A DNA stretch of 23,388 nucleotides from a virus, in IMG/VR virus record IMGVR_UViG_3300030012_002854, positions 1-23,388 of that record; one strand, written 5' to 3'. Numbering within the stretch: the stretch's first letter is position 1; each line of letters opens with the position of its first letter. The notes beneath the pieces are model-generated. The model had not been told where the DNA came from, did no database searches, and saw only the letters and a list, made by a program, of their open reading frames with translations. Below are positions 7,247 through 15,405 of the stretch, in pieces. Both the position numbers and the translations under genes were made by a program.

Positions 7247-7260
7247 ATTCTACCTGGAAA

Positions 7261-7641
7261 TTACCGTTTATTTTTGTAAGAAAGATGTATATCTATACCG
7301 TGTATAGCTTTCATCATTTTCTTTTTTAATTTAAATTCAGGTGTCAAAACACCTTTTGCATCCTCAACAATTAATTTAGAAAATCCATCCTCTTCCTGCT
7401 GCAGGTATCTAAAATCAGCAATGTAATCACAAATTTTAATATCGTTAACAGATAATTCGTATTTTATTTGACGTTCTAATTCGGTAACAACACCAGCTCT
7501 TTCCATAGCTTTTAATTGTCCCCACCTTTCTGCCTCCCACTTTGAATCAAATTTTAAACCAAAAGCTAATGTTTTTTTTGCAAAATACTTATTGTTGCTT
7601 GTTCTGTTCTTTTTGGGTATAAATGGGTATGAATAGGTCAT
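7261..7641 (-). CDS. DUF1064-family PD-(D/E)XK nuclease
   Basis: A 126-aa phage protein resembling DUF1064, a nuclease-like family related to Holliday-junction resolvases. It shows the N-terminal KFDSKWEAERW helix (E36 or E38), then D76 in YIADFRY and the catalytic-type strand VEDAKG (D94-x-K96), followed by the basic helix FKLKKKMMKAIHGI. It could resolve branched phage DNA before packaging or cut host DNA. The only usable start is the ATG at 7641, which has no Shine-Dalgarno sequence. A candidate promoter ends 6 nt before it, so the mRNA may be leaderless. Its start lies 12 nt from the divergent ribbon-helix-helix gene. Confidence 0.82.
   Translation of the reverse strand: MTYSYPFIPKKNRTSNNKYFAKKTLAFGLKFDSKWEAERWGQLKAMERAGVVTELERQIKYELSVNDIKICDYIADFRYLQQEEDGFSKLIVEDAKGVLTPEFKLKKKMMKAIHGIDIHLSYKNKR
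7595..7623 (+). promoter_or_regulatory. candidate rightward promoter for the RHH gene
   Basis: A -35 TTGCTT (7595-7600) and a -10 TATAAA (7618-7623) are spaced by 17 nt, inside the start of the DUF1064 gene. A GGAGG (7642-7646) follows, 7 nt before the ATG at 7654. The -35 is weak. Confidence 0.35.
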
Positions 7642-7647
7642 GGAGGT

Positions 7648-7676
7648 AGTATAATGACAGATACAACAAAATTCAA
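7648..7676 (-). promoter_or_regulatory. candidate leftward promoter giving a near-leaderless DUF1064 mRNA
   Basis: On the minus strand a -35 TTGAAT (7671-7676) and a -10 TATACT (7648-7653) are separated by 17 nt. The -10 ends 6 nt before the DUF1064 ATG (7641), so the predicted start falls at the start codon. It lies within the first codons of the divergent RHH gene. Confidence 0.4.
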
Positions 7677-7866
7677 GTCAGTTGGTTTAGACATCGAAAG
7701 TTATGAAAAACTTCAAAAAATAACCAAACATCAAAGAAGAAACATTAGACAACAATTAGGACTTATGATTGATCAGGAATTTAAAAAAGAAGAATATAAC
7801 GATTACAGAGCTAAAGTTACCAGTTTAGGATTAGGTGCTATCAACAGCCTTCATACGAGAGACTAA
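7654..7866 (+). CDS. ribbon-helix-helix-like small protein
   Basis: A 70-aa rightward protein with an Arc/MetJ-type ribbon-helix-helix pattern: the strand KSVGLD, helix 1 YEKLQKITKHQ, the basic turn RRNIRQ, and helix 2 QLGLMIDQEFKKE. It is expected to be a dimeric DNA-binding repressor. GGAGG (7642-7646) lies 7 nt before the ATG. It is divergent from the DUF1064 gene with only 12 nt between start codons, and its 3' end overlaps the lysozyme 3' end by 36 bp in a convergent fashion. It probably controls its own overlapping promoters or a late/early switch. The fold call is from pattern only. Confidence 0.75.
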   Translation: MTDTTKFKSVGLDIESYEKLQKITKHQRRNIRQQLGLMIDQEFKKEEYNDYRAKVTSLGLGAINSLHTRD

Positions 7867-8280
7867 TCTATTTGCACGATTAGGAACTTGCTTGTGCCAT
7901 TTTGAATCTTCCATTTGTACTGCAGCTTCTTGCCAATCTCTCTCAGCCACAGCTTTACATAATCTTCTAAATTTGGATAATCTTGGTCTGCCCAGGTTGA
8001 ACATCATATTGGCTAAAATCTGCTGCACTTCTTCTGGAAGATCCTGAAAGTTACCGAATAATTGTTCGCATTCTTCTATTGTTACCTGGACATCTTTATC
8101 AAACAATTCGTTGACACGTTCTTCTGATACTGGTGTGCCTACTGGTTTGTCGTACTCTTCATCCCACTCTGTCAGCAAATGCCCAATTCCTACGGTCTTC
8201 AAATTTAAATGGTCCAAATACACGGAATTTACACAGCCCTCATCAATTTTAAGGGTATCTCTTAATTGTTCTATGTTCAC
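7831..8280 (-). CDS. T4-type lysozyme (GH24 muramidase)
   Basis: A 149-aa peptidoglycan muramidase closely resembling T4 gene e lysozyme in layout. The catalytic triad is visible as E14 (IDEG), D23 (YLDH) and T29 (KTVGIGHLLT). The family features NMMFNLG and the C-terminal KWHKQVPNRANRLVSRM are also present. No signal peptide or signal-anchor is seen, so release would need a holin not present in this window, or delivery within the virion. It starts at GTG (8280), sharing GTGA with the stop of the 1062-aa internal protein gene. This coupling hints that it may be made with virion proteins. The last 36 bp overlap the convergent RHH gene. Confidence 0.93.
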   Translation of the reverse strand: MNIEQLRDTLKIDEGCVNSVYLDHLNLKTVGIGHLLTEWDEEYDKPVGTPVSEERVNELFDKDVQVTIEECEQLFGNFQDLPEEVQQILANMMFNLGRPRLSKFRRLCKAVAERDWQEAAVQMEDSKWHKQVPNRANRLVSRMKAVDST

Positions 8281-11200
8281 GGATTACCTCTTGTTCTTTG
8301 TGCTATTGCTATGTTCTGTGGACTAAGACCCAAGGAAAAAGCATTAGCTGGATTAGATATGTTTATACCAGCAAGTTGAGTTCCTGCTGCTGGTGGATTT
8401 ATATTAGGAGCTGATGCAGTCAAACCTCTTGCTTGATTAACTCCTGCTCTCGCTTGATTAATAGCTGGTCCTAATTGTTGAGTTACATTTCTTATTTGAT
8501 TTTTTACACCAGAGCTTTCTAAAACAGCATCAACTTGTTTCTCTGCTTCGTTTATAGCGTTATCAATTGTTTGACCAGTTGATTGACTTAAAGCTTTACC
8601 AATAATAGATCCAAGGCTTTTTGCTCTCTCATCAGGTCTCTTAAATTGTTTTAGAGTTATGCCATTATATTGAGATATGATGTCATCATAGTAGCTTTGT
8701 GATAACATTCTGTTACCTAATATTGTAAACTTTGCAAGCTTACCTATATTTTGAAATGGTGACGCAGCTATATTCGCTGCAACAAGATCTCCACCTTCTG
8801 CTGCTCTTGCATTGAATTTTAGTATTTTACCAAACTTTTCCATACTTTCACCAACGCCACCAGGAAAAATTGTTCGGAGTTTACCATCTGCTGCAGCGTC
8901 TAAGATTCTATCTGCAAAAGCATTTAATGACTTGCCATCTGTCATAACAGACTCACCAAAGTCATCAATCATGCTATTTATATAATAAGCTCTAATTTTT
9001 TGTAATCCTGCATCATTTTGATTTCTGGTAAAGTAATTAATTATAGGTCTTATTTCAGAATTTTTAGTTTGTTTTTGTACTAAAAATCTTGCAGCTTCTA
9101 ACGGATCTAGATCTAATGTTTCATCTTGTAATTTATTTATAATTCTATTTTTCTGTTCTCTAGCTAGTATTCTTTGAGTTACAGCAAGACCCTCCATCCC
9201 CTGTAACAATCCGTTTATACTTTCAGTGCCACCCTCTCCAACTGCATCTCTGTATTGGTCTAAAACATTTCGAGCTTGCAGACCTGATATTTTTACGCCA
9301 CCTATCTCATCTGCTAACTTTAATATGTCATTTGTTTTGTCACCGAACAATTCTCTTGCTGTTGTGCCAAGACCTTTTACAGCCATTGCAAACTTTGCAC
9401 CATTAAAGTCTTTAACATTTTTAAAGTTTTTAATTCCTGATGTTTCTATAGCGTCTTCTAAAAACTGATTACCTGCTCTAGCAATAAATTCGTCTGCTAA
9501 CTGATCACCAGTTTTAACAGTATCATCTAGACCTTTTGCACCTGTTCCATACTCTCTTAAAAAATCTGTTGCCCTTTTTAGAAATTGTGGATTATTTGGT
9601 TTTACAACATTTCTGTAAATATCAATATTCATAGGTGCTTTATCGAGCTCACCTGGCATAGTTCTATATTTACTTAAATTTTTAATTGATTGTGAGGCGT
9701 ATAGATCTTCTAAAATACTTCTACCTTCAAAAAAATCATTTTGTGCATCTTTAATTGTTTTACCAGCTCTTCTAAATTTATCTGGCGATATACCTATATT
9801 ACCCAATCTCCCAGACAAATCTCTAAAAAGTTGACTGTTTTGGTCTCCCATTTGTTTAAACATGTTGTCAACTTCGTCTAACAATCCTGTGCCATTTACG
9901 TTTGTAAGTTCTTGTTTTACAGTATCATTTGAACTCATTCTTAAATCGCTAAGAGTTTTTCTTAAATTGTAGAGTTGATTAAATGATATATCTTTTGTCA
10001 ATCCATCATCTAACTTTCCACCAACTGATTCAAAAGCATCTATTATGTTTTCAAATGCTTTACCATCAGCGTCTCTTGCAGCTATTTGTGGAGCGTAATC
10101 ACTTTTTATTCTTTTGAGATGATCTTCAAAATTATTGATAAACATAATACCTTGACGACCTAATCCAGCATCATCTCTTAAAATATCATCAACAGCTCTA
10201 AATTTACCTGATATAAATATATCAAATTGATCTGAAGCATTCTTGAATATAGTAAATAAGTCATCATCCACAGAGCTGTTTTCGTCAGCAGCTCTTCTAA
10301 AAACGCCAACTGCACCTTTCATTTGCTCAATAATCCGTCTTTGTGCGTCTTTTTCAGCTCGTATCAATTGTTCGTTGTTATCGACCATACCTCGTTTAAG
10401 TATTTGACCAACGTCTACAGCGTCAGCTCCTTCTAAACCAAACTTTTCTTTATAAGCGTCAATAACTTGCTTAATAACATCATTATTATTTTTTAATCTA
10501 TCTGATGTTTTAAATATTTTCTCACCAATTGCTTGTATTCTTGCCACAAGAGATGGTGCTCTGATAGCTGACAATGTAGGCTTTACACCAAAGCCACCTC
10601 GAACAACTGTGCCGTCTTCTTTTGTAACAACACGATTTACTGCAGCTATTTTTTCATCAGCAGATAATTTTGCAAAATCTGCTGGTTTAATTACATTACC
10701 AGCTTCATCAATTGGTGGTGATGTTGACAGTCCTGCTGTGTCTAACTCAGTTGCAGTAAGATCCTTACCTGGCGTAACTCCTCGTCTAACAGCTCTAAAA
10801 GCACCTGCAGCTAAACCGAATGTTAAATCGCTAACAAAACCTATACCAGCTTCTTTAAGAACATCCATACCGACTTCGCCAATGTCTTGCTTTTGTACAC
10901 CAGTAACAGCCTCTCCCAATTCTTCTACAGCTTGACCACCACCAGCTCCAATTGCAGCTCCAATAGCACCACCTACTATTGGTAAAAATGGTAAAGCAAT
11001 TTGACCAGCAATAGCTCCACCTACGCCACCAACTAACTCTGGTGCTATGCCTGCAAGATCAGAAAAGTCGTATTTACTAAAACCTTCTTCATCAACAAGA
11101 ATATTTCTGTCTGTTTCTTGTCCAAACTTAGCTGCACCAGTAGGTGTAAGAGCTAATCTACCTCTATTATCTCTTAAAAAATCATCGTCATTAAGATCAA

Positions 11201-11465
11201 ATTTACGAAGTATTGCATCTTCTTCTTCATTTGTTTCTGCTACACTCAATGCAGAACGCAAAGCATTACTTCTTATACCAGTGCTAGAGTCGAACAATTG
11301 TTCGAGTTTATCAGCAGTATTTGGCTCTTCTTTTGATATTAATTGTCCAGCACCTGATTTTCTAATTATATTATTTATTTGAATTGATTCTTCAAACGTA
11401 GGTTTGTCACCTGCTATAGTGATGTTTATTTTGCCTTGTGGCGTATTTAAAACAACTTTACCCAT
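8277..11465 (-). CDS. large internal virion / DNA ejection protein, 1062 aa
   Basis: A very large structural protein, placed where podoviruses encode internal core or ejection proteins, between the tail nozzle group and lysozyme. Residues about 135-185 form a Gly/Ala-rich hydrophobic stretch (LVGGVGGAIAGQIALPFLPI, then GAIGAAIGAGGG) that could insert into a membrane during DNA ejection. The rest is mostly helical and charged. No transglycosylase motif was recognised. It starts by abutting the upstream stop (TAAATG) and ends with a GTGA overlap into lysozyme. It contains the only perfect 14-bp CGAACAATTGTTCG palindrome in the window (11291-11304). The role is inferred from size, position and hydrophobic segment. 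Confidence 0.7.
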   Translation of the reverse strand: MGKVVLNTPQGKINITIAGDKPTFEESIQINNIIRKSGAGQLISKEEPNTADKLEQLFDSSTGIRSNALRSALSVAETNEEEDAILRKFDLNDDDFLRDNRGRLALTPTGAAKFGQETDRNILVDEEGFSKYDFSDLAGIAPELVGGVGGAIAGQIALPFLPIVGGAIGAAIGAGGGQAVEELGEAVTGVQKQDIGEVGMDVLKEAGIGFVSDLTFGLAAGAFRAVRRGVTPGKDLTATELDTAGLSTSPPIDEAGNVIKPADFAKLSADEKIAAVNRVVTKEDGTVVRGGFGVKPTLSAIRAPSLVARIQAIGEKIFKTSDRLKNNNDVIKQVIDAYKEKFGLEGADAVDVGQILKRGMVDNNEQLIRAEKDAQRRIIEQMKGAVGVFRRAADENSSVDDDLFTIFKNASDQFDIFISGKFRAVDDILRDDAGLGRQGIMFINNFEDHLKRIKSDYAPQIAARDADGKAFENIIDAFESVGGKLDDGLTKDISFNQLYNLRKTLSDLRMSSNDTVKQELTNVNGTGLLDEVDNMFKQMGDQNSQLFRDLSGRLGNIGISPDKFRRAGKTIKDAQNDFFEGRSILEDLYASQSIKNLSKYRTMPGELDKAPMNIDIYRNVVKPNNPQFLKRATDFLREYGTGAKGLDDTVKTGDQLADEFIARAGNQFLEDAIETSGIKNFKNVKDFNGAKFAMAVKGLGTTARELFGDKTNDILKLADEIGGVKISGLQARNVLDQYRDAVGEGGTESINGLLQGMEGLAVTQRILAREQKNRIINKLQDETLDLDPLEAARFLVQKQTKNSEIRPIINYFTRNQNDAGLQKIRAYYINSMIDDFGESVMTDGKSLNAFADRILDAAADGKLRTIFPGGVGESMEKFGKILKFNARAAEGGDLVAANIAASPFQNIGKLAKFTILGNRMLSQSYYDDIISQYNGITLKQFKRPDERAKSLGSIIGKALSQSTGQTIDNAINEAEKQVDAVLESSGVKNQIRNVTQQLGPAINQARAGVNQARGLTASAPNINPPAAGTQLAGINISNPANAFSLGLSPQNIAIAQRTRGNP

Positions 11466-13412
11466 TTATCTTTTTGTCAAATCTATATTTATTGTGCCAT
11501 CTCCACCAACAGAAAAATTATAAAGATTTTCTGTGCCAGTTGAAATTGCTTTTTGAATTATAGCCATAGTTTTATTATATTCATCATCATTTCTGTAATT
11601 TTCTCTTTTTGAGAAAGCATTAAATTGACTTTCTATAGCTCTTTGTGGTGCAGCAAATATTTGTGAAAGTTGATCTAGTCTATTTAAGTTTTCAGCTAAA
11701 GGTTGTCCGACTTTAATTTCACCTATTAGTTGTTTTAATCTCTTTATATCTCCCTCAGATACACCATTTCCTGTTTCTTTTGTTAGAAATTTTTTATACT
11801 GAGATATTAATCTGTCTTGAATTGCTGCTATTTTTTGTTCAGGAGTAGTTCCTGCATCAATTATTTCTGCCACTCCTTTTGAATAATCGGTATCTCCTAT
11901 ACCTAATGGTTTTAGAACACTAACCACTCTATCTTTTAAAAGTGCGATTGCAGTTGAGTCGTTAGCTTTTCCTACATCTTGGAGTATTCTTTGTACTTCA
12001 CCTATACTATTTTGTGCCTCTAAAACATTAACATATTGTTCAGCATGTTTCTGTGCCTGTTGTACAGGTGCTAAAAATACTCTGTTTCTAGACCCAGTAA
12101 CAAAAGCTGTATCTACCTTAAGAATATTGTTTCCATCAAGTGTTTGTGTTGTCACTTTACCTTTTGCATCTATAGGTTTCATATCATTTTCAAGTAACTT
12201 AATCTCTACATTGTTTCGGTGTTTTAAATATTCTAATTGTTGTTTGTTTTTAAAATCTCTAAACTCTTTTGATACAGCAGCTAATGCAGCTCTTTTTTCT
12301 TTAGCTAAAGCTAGTGCAGCTTTCTGATCTGCCTTCTGTTCTTGTAATGCAAATCTACCAGCAGCTATTTGACCAGCTCTTGCCTCTTTTCTAGCTGCTT
12401 CAAATTTAGGTAATGCCTCTTGACCAGCACGACCAACTTCGCCAAGTATGTTGGATAAGTTAAAACCTTTACCAGCTCTGTTTTGCATCAGTGATAACCC
12501 TAATGCCATGAGTGCAGCTCTATTGTCAGGCTCTCCTGATATATCTATACCTGTTGCCTTTGCAAAGTCTTTTTTGTAATCATCAATAGTTTTTGTTTTT
12601 CTTACTTCTGTGCCATCACCATACATATCTTCTATATCTTTCATAGCATCTGCGAACAATTGTTGTTGTGCAGCCTTCTTTTTTACTTCGGGATCATTTA
12701 CTGCTTTAAGCTCTTCTTCTGTGTATGTATCTGTGTAATCAAGATCTTCATCAGGTGCTGATGCTATGTCAGTTTCTCTTTCTGCTGCAATTTTTGCTAT
12801 TTCTGCTTCAGGGTCTTGAAATTGTGGTGATGATTTTTCGTCAACGCCAGGTGTTGTTTCTTTGTCTTTTCCTGCACCAATAGCAAACTCATCAACTTGC
12901 GATTTTTTTTCTTGAGCTTTTATTTTTGCTGCTTCTCTTTCTGCTAAAGTTTGTCCTATTATCGGATTAGGACCTAGAGCACCTCTTGGAGTGCCAGTAG
13001 CTAAGTTTATTGTTTTATCTGTGGGCAATCCAAGTTCCATGCCACCTGTGCCAGTTGCCATGCGTTGTGCTTGTTTTTTTCTTCCTAATTCAGTAAATAA
13101 TGGATCAGTTAATGCAGTTCCTGTGGTTGATACCAAAGCATCTATTGGAGTTTTAATTCCTTTGTAAACATTACCTAATGCTTGAGGTATATTTAAAAAA
13201 CTTTCACCTAATATAGAAGCACCTTGACCAAGAAGAGTATCAGCATCTTTACTACCTAGAGCACCAGTGTAATCTTTAAATCCAAGAACATTTAAAAACT
13301 CTTGATTTTGATCTGCTTGTCTATTTAGTTCTTTTAAAAATTGTGAACCTAAATTTCTTTGGGGGACTAATTGATCTACTAATCCTTGTGATAATGTTTG
13401 CTTTGGAGCCAT
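11466..13412 (-). CDS. putative internal virion protein, 648 aa
   Basis: A 648-aa protein of no firmly recognised family, second of three consecutive ejection-type genes. The N-terminal 100 residues are helical (FLKELNRQADQNQEFLNVLG). A long acidic, low-complexity stretch (residues about 185-260, rich in Glu and Asp) follows. The segment GLSLMQNRAGKGF near residue 305 and the helical GEVGRAGQEALPKFE are typical of marine-phage virion proteins. A long Ala/Lys/Glu coiled coil spans about 335-410. No signal or membrane segment is seen. AAGGTAG precedes the ATG at 13412. Structural role is inferred from context. Confidence 0.65.
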   Translation of the reverse strand: MAPKQTLSQGLVDQLVPQRNLGSQFLKELNRQADQNQEFLNVLGFKDYTGALGSKDADTLLGQGASILGESFLNIPQALGNVYKGIKTPIDALVSTTGTALTDPLFTELGRKKQAQRMATGTGGMELGLPTDKTINLATGTPRGALGPNPIIGQTLAEREAAKIKAQEKKSQVDEFAIGAGKDKETTPGVDEKSSPQFQDPEAEIAKIAAERETDIASAPDEDLDYTDTYTEEELKAVNDPEVKKKAAQQQLFADAMKDIEDMYGDGTEVRKTKTIDDYKKDFAKATGIDISGEPDNRAALMALGLSLMQNRAGKGFNLSNILGEVGRAGQEALPKFEAARKEARAGQIAAGRFALQEQKADQKAALALAKEKRAALAAVSKEFRDFKNKQQLEYLKHRNNVEIKLLENDMKPIDAKGKVTTQTLDGNNILKVDTAFVTGSRNRVFLAPVQQAQKHAEQYVNVLEAQNSIGEVQRILQDVGKANDSTAIALLKDRVVSVLKPLGIGDTDYSKGVAEIIDAGTTPEQKIAAIQDRLISQYKKFLTKETGNGVSEGDIKRLKQLIGEIKVGQPLAENLNRLDQLSQIFAAPQRAIESQFNAFSKRENYRNDDEYNKTMAIIQKAISTGTENLYNFSVGGDGTINIDLTKR

Positions 13413-13421
13413 ATTTCTACC

Positions 13422-14345
13422 TTACTTAGAATTTGTACCACCAAAAGGTGCAATCTGTGACAATGTTGTATAAGCTCCAACACCTTGTAAAAATGGGTTT
13501 GCACTAGGCATTGTGGCTTGTTGAAATGTTGATGGCATTGAAGCACTAGGCATTCCTTGTAATAAATTTTGTCCGAGTTGCAATCTTGTAAATGGTTCTT
13601 GTGCTTGTGACAATAAGTTTGCTCGATTAGCATCTAATTGTGCCTGTTGTTGTCCTTGTCTTAATGCACCAAGTTGAGATAGTTGTGAAACATCTGCTTG
13701 ACCTAAAGCTTGTTGTAATCTGCCAATATCACTTGTTGTACCAGCTAAAGTTCCAAATGCTTGACCAAGACCACCTGATAATCGACCTGCATTTTGTGCT
13801 GCTTGCAAAGCAGTTGTAAAGCCTTGTGATAATAATCTTGATAGGGTATCACCCTTAACTTGTTGTAATCCTCTCTCTGTTTCAGCTCTTTGGACTCCTT
13901 CTCGTGATCCACCAAATGCACCAGATCTGATAGCTGCTGCATCTGCTCCAGCTCTTCTCATGTCAGCTTGCCTGTTAAGCTCTCTCATGGAGGCATCAAT
14001 AACCTGCTGTTGAAAAGGATTTTGAAATTGTTCGATAGCCTCTGGCTGTAAAAATTGCAATCCTGATGTAAGTGCTTGCTGTGCAGCTAAAGTTTGATCT
14101 CTTGCACCTTCTATGAACGGTCTAAATGATCCAGTTAGGTTTTCTCCTAACGTAATTGCCTTTTGTCTTAATGGGTCCATACCAGCAATTTGAAACCCAG
14201 GAAGATTTAAGGGAGTATCAAGTAATCCTGGCGATGTTTGATCTTCACCATCAAATATACCAAAAGCTGATTGTAATAATCTTTTTTGCAATCCCTCTAA
14301 AAAAGGGGGTAATCTTTGTATATTTTCAACTGTTTGTGTTGACAT
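13422..14345 (-). CDS. putative internal virion protein with FGGSRE motif, 307 aa
   Basis: A 307-aa Gln/Ala-rich helical protein of a type often seen near podovirus and siphovirus tail genes. Family-like marks are the opening ENIQRLPPFLEGLQKRLL, the segment FQIAGMDPLRQKAI, then NPFQQQVIDASMRELNRQ at about residues 108-125, then AAIRSGAFGGSREGVQ at about 137-152. A long Gln/Leu/Gly-rich helical region follows. It may be a DNA-ejection component analogous to T7 gp14, but homology was not established. The ATG overlaps the preceding stop (TAATG), with AGAGGG upstream. It contains many Gln codons, giving spurious open frames on other strands. Confidence 0.68.
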   Translation of the reverse strand: MSTQTVENIQRLPPFLEGLQKRLLQSAFGIFDGEDQTSPGLLDTPLNLPGFQIAGMDPLRQKAITLGENLTGSFRPFIEGARDQTLAAQQALTSGLQFLQPEAIEQFQNPFQQQVIDASMRELNRQADMRRAGADAAAIRSGAFGGSREGVQRAETERGLQQVKGDTLSRLLSQGFTTALQAAQNAGRLSGGLGQAFGTLAGTTSDIGRLQQALGQADVSQLSQLGALRQGQQQAQLDANRANLLSQAQEPFTRLQLGQNLLQGMPSASMPSTFQQATMPSANPFLQGVGAYTTLSQIAPFGGTNSK

Positions 14346-15145
14346 TATGCCCTCTTCTCTAAGTTATCCATCAAGTTGTATGCTCTTTGTATGCCTTTAC
14401 GTGAATTACCATCACCTAATCCTTTAACAGCATCTTTTGTCAAAACAAATTCACCAGCCATTAACATTGCAGGAACATCATCTTTTGTTCCTGATCCTTC
14501 AGATGGATCTATGCCACCAGTTCTTCTAGGAAAATCCATTATATTACCACCATCTGCAGCGTATGTTATGCCACCTATTCTTCCACCAGGTCCTCCTGCA
14601 CCAAATGGTCTTTTTTCAAATGCTGTTCGATTATCAGTTGGCTCATCACTTCCTGATAATAATTGAGCTAACAGACCTGCAGTTAAACCCTCACCCATTG
14701 GTGTATTTAACAGTCTTGCCAATAAATTATCGCCACCAACACCAGCAGATTTAAGCAACTCTGCACTAAATGTTCTCGGTTTAAAAGTTTCAGCAATTCC
14801 TTTAGTTGCTGCCTCTGTTGGAACTGAACTCACACCCATTTTCGCAGCAATTTCTGGGTTACCAGCTACTGTTCTTGCTCCAGACTGAGCAATTGTTCGG
14901 TTTGCAGCTTGACCAGCAGCCTGTTCTGCACCACCAAATTTATCAAAAGCAGCACCACCAACACCTGCAATCAACGCATCTCTTAAAGCATCTTTAGTTT
15001 TGCCACCCATTAATTTAGAAGTTAAAGCTCCAGTAACAGCTCTTTGAAAGAAAGGACTCATGCCAGTAGTGCCAAGTGCAGCAGGTCCTAAAAACGCTCC
15101 AATAGCAATGGGTGCAACAGATTTTAATAACTTACCTAAACTCAT
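14345..15145 (-). CDS. virion-associated protein with PAMLMAGEFVLTK motif, 266 aa
   Basis: A 266-aa protein. The N-terminal half is Ala/Gly-rich and hydrophobic (VAPIAIGAFLGPAALG, then RDALIAGVGGAAFD). The C-terminal part has DDVPAMLMAGEFVLTKDAV, a motif common in marine-phage virion proteins of this position and in some tape-measure proteins, followed by a helical RAYNLMDNLEKR. Its exact role is unknown; a membrane-interacting ejection component is plausible. The ATG at 15145 lies 13 nt from the AGG of an AGGTTAGT box (15154-15161), which is rather far for a normal ribosome site. Confidence 0.66.
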   Translation of the reverse strand: MSLGKLLKSVAPIAIGAFLGPAALGTTGMSPFFQRAVTGALTSKLMGGKTKDALRDALIAGVGGAAFDKFGGAEQAAGQAANRTIAQSGARTVAGNPEIAAKMGVSSVPTEAATKGIAETFKPRTFSAELLKSAGVGGDNLLARLLNTPMGEGLTAGLLAQLLSGSDEPTDNRTAFEKRPFGAGGPGGRIGGITYAADGGNIMDFPRRTGGIDPSEGSGTKDDVPAMLMAGEFVLTKDAVKGLGDGNSRKGIQRAYNLMDNLEKRA

Positions 15146-15177
15146 GGCTCTATACTAACCTATATTTATTATTACGT

Positions 15178-15405
15178 CTATGTCTTAACTTTAATTGTTC
15201 CATTATCGTTAAATAATGATCCTGCTTCTAAACCTTCACTAGATGTTGGTAAATCAGTAAGTGTAATTTTTGTGCCACGTAACTCTCCAGGATTTTGCAA
15301 TTGATTAACCAACTGACTTAAACTTCTTACCATTTCACTAAAATATTGTGGATCATACTCATCTGGTGGCAAGGAGAAATTTGGTGGTACAAGTTGTCTA
15401 CTCAT
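15178..15405 (-). CDS. small conserved virion-operon protein, 75 aa
   Basis: A 75-aa protein. The N-terminus is Pro-rich (VPPNFSLPPDEYDP), the middle is a helix (FSEMVRSLSQLVNQL), and the C-terminus has the LPTSSEGLEAGSLFNDNGTI pattern found in small proteins encoded after tail nozzle genes in marine phages. It is translationally coupled to the 600-aa nozzle part through an ATGA overlap. Function unknown; a tail accessory is likely from position. Confidence 0.7.
   Translation of the reverse strand: MSRQLVPPNFSLPPDEYDPQYFSEMVRSLSQLVNQLQNPGELRGTKITLTDLPTSSEGLEAGSLFNDNGTIKVKT

Larger units (their letters stand above)
678..14899. repeat. dispersed 9-mer CGAACAATT (14 sites)
   Basis: Sites start at 678, 866, 1487, 1926, 2469, 3863, 8060, 8868, 9344, 10366, 11291, 12653, 14026 and 14891; the one at 11291 is the palindrome CGAACAATTGTTCG. 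An 8-mer variant is at 3190. Plain orientation occurs at 678, 866, 9344 and 12653, reverse at the other non-palindromic sites. Roughly 0.3 copies would be expected by base composition. They lie in coding sequence in five of six frame registers, so a protein motif does not explain them. Confidence 0.75.

Noticed and set aside
13379-13942. Extra Gln/His-rich minus-strand open frames
   Set aside because: They are out-of-frame readings of the Gln-rich 307-aa virion protein gene and have no family features of their own.
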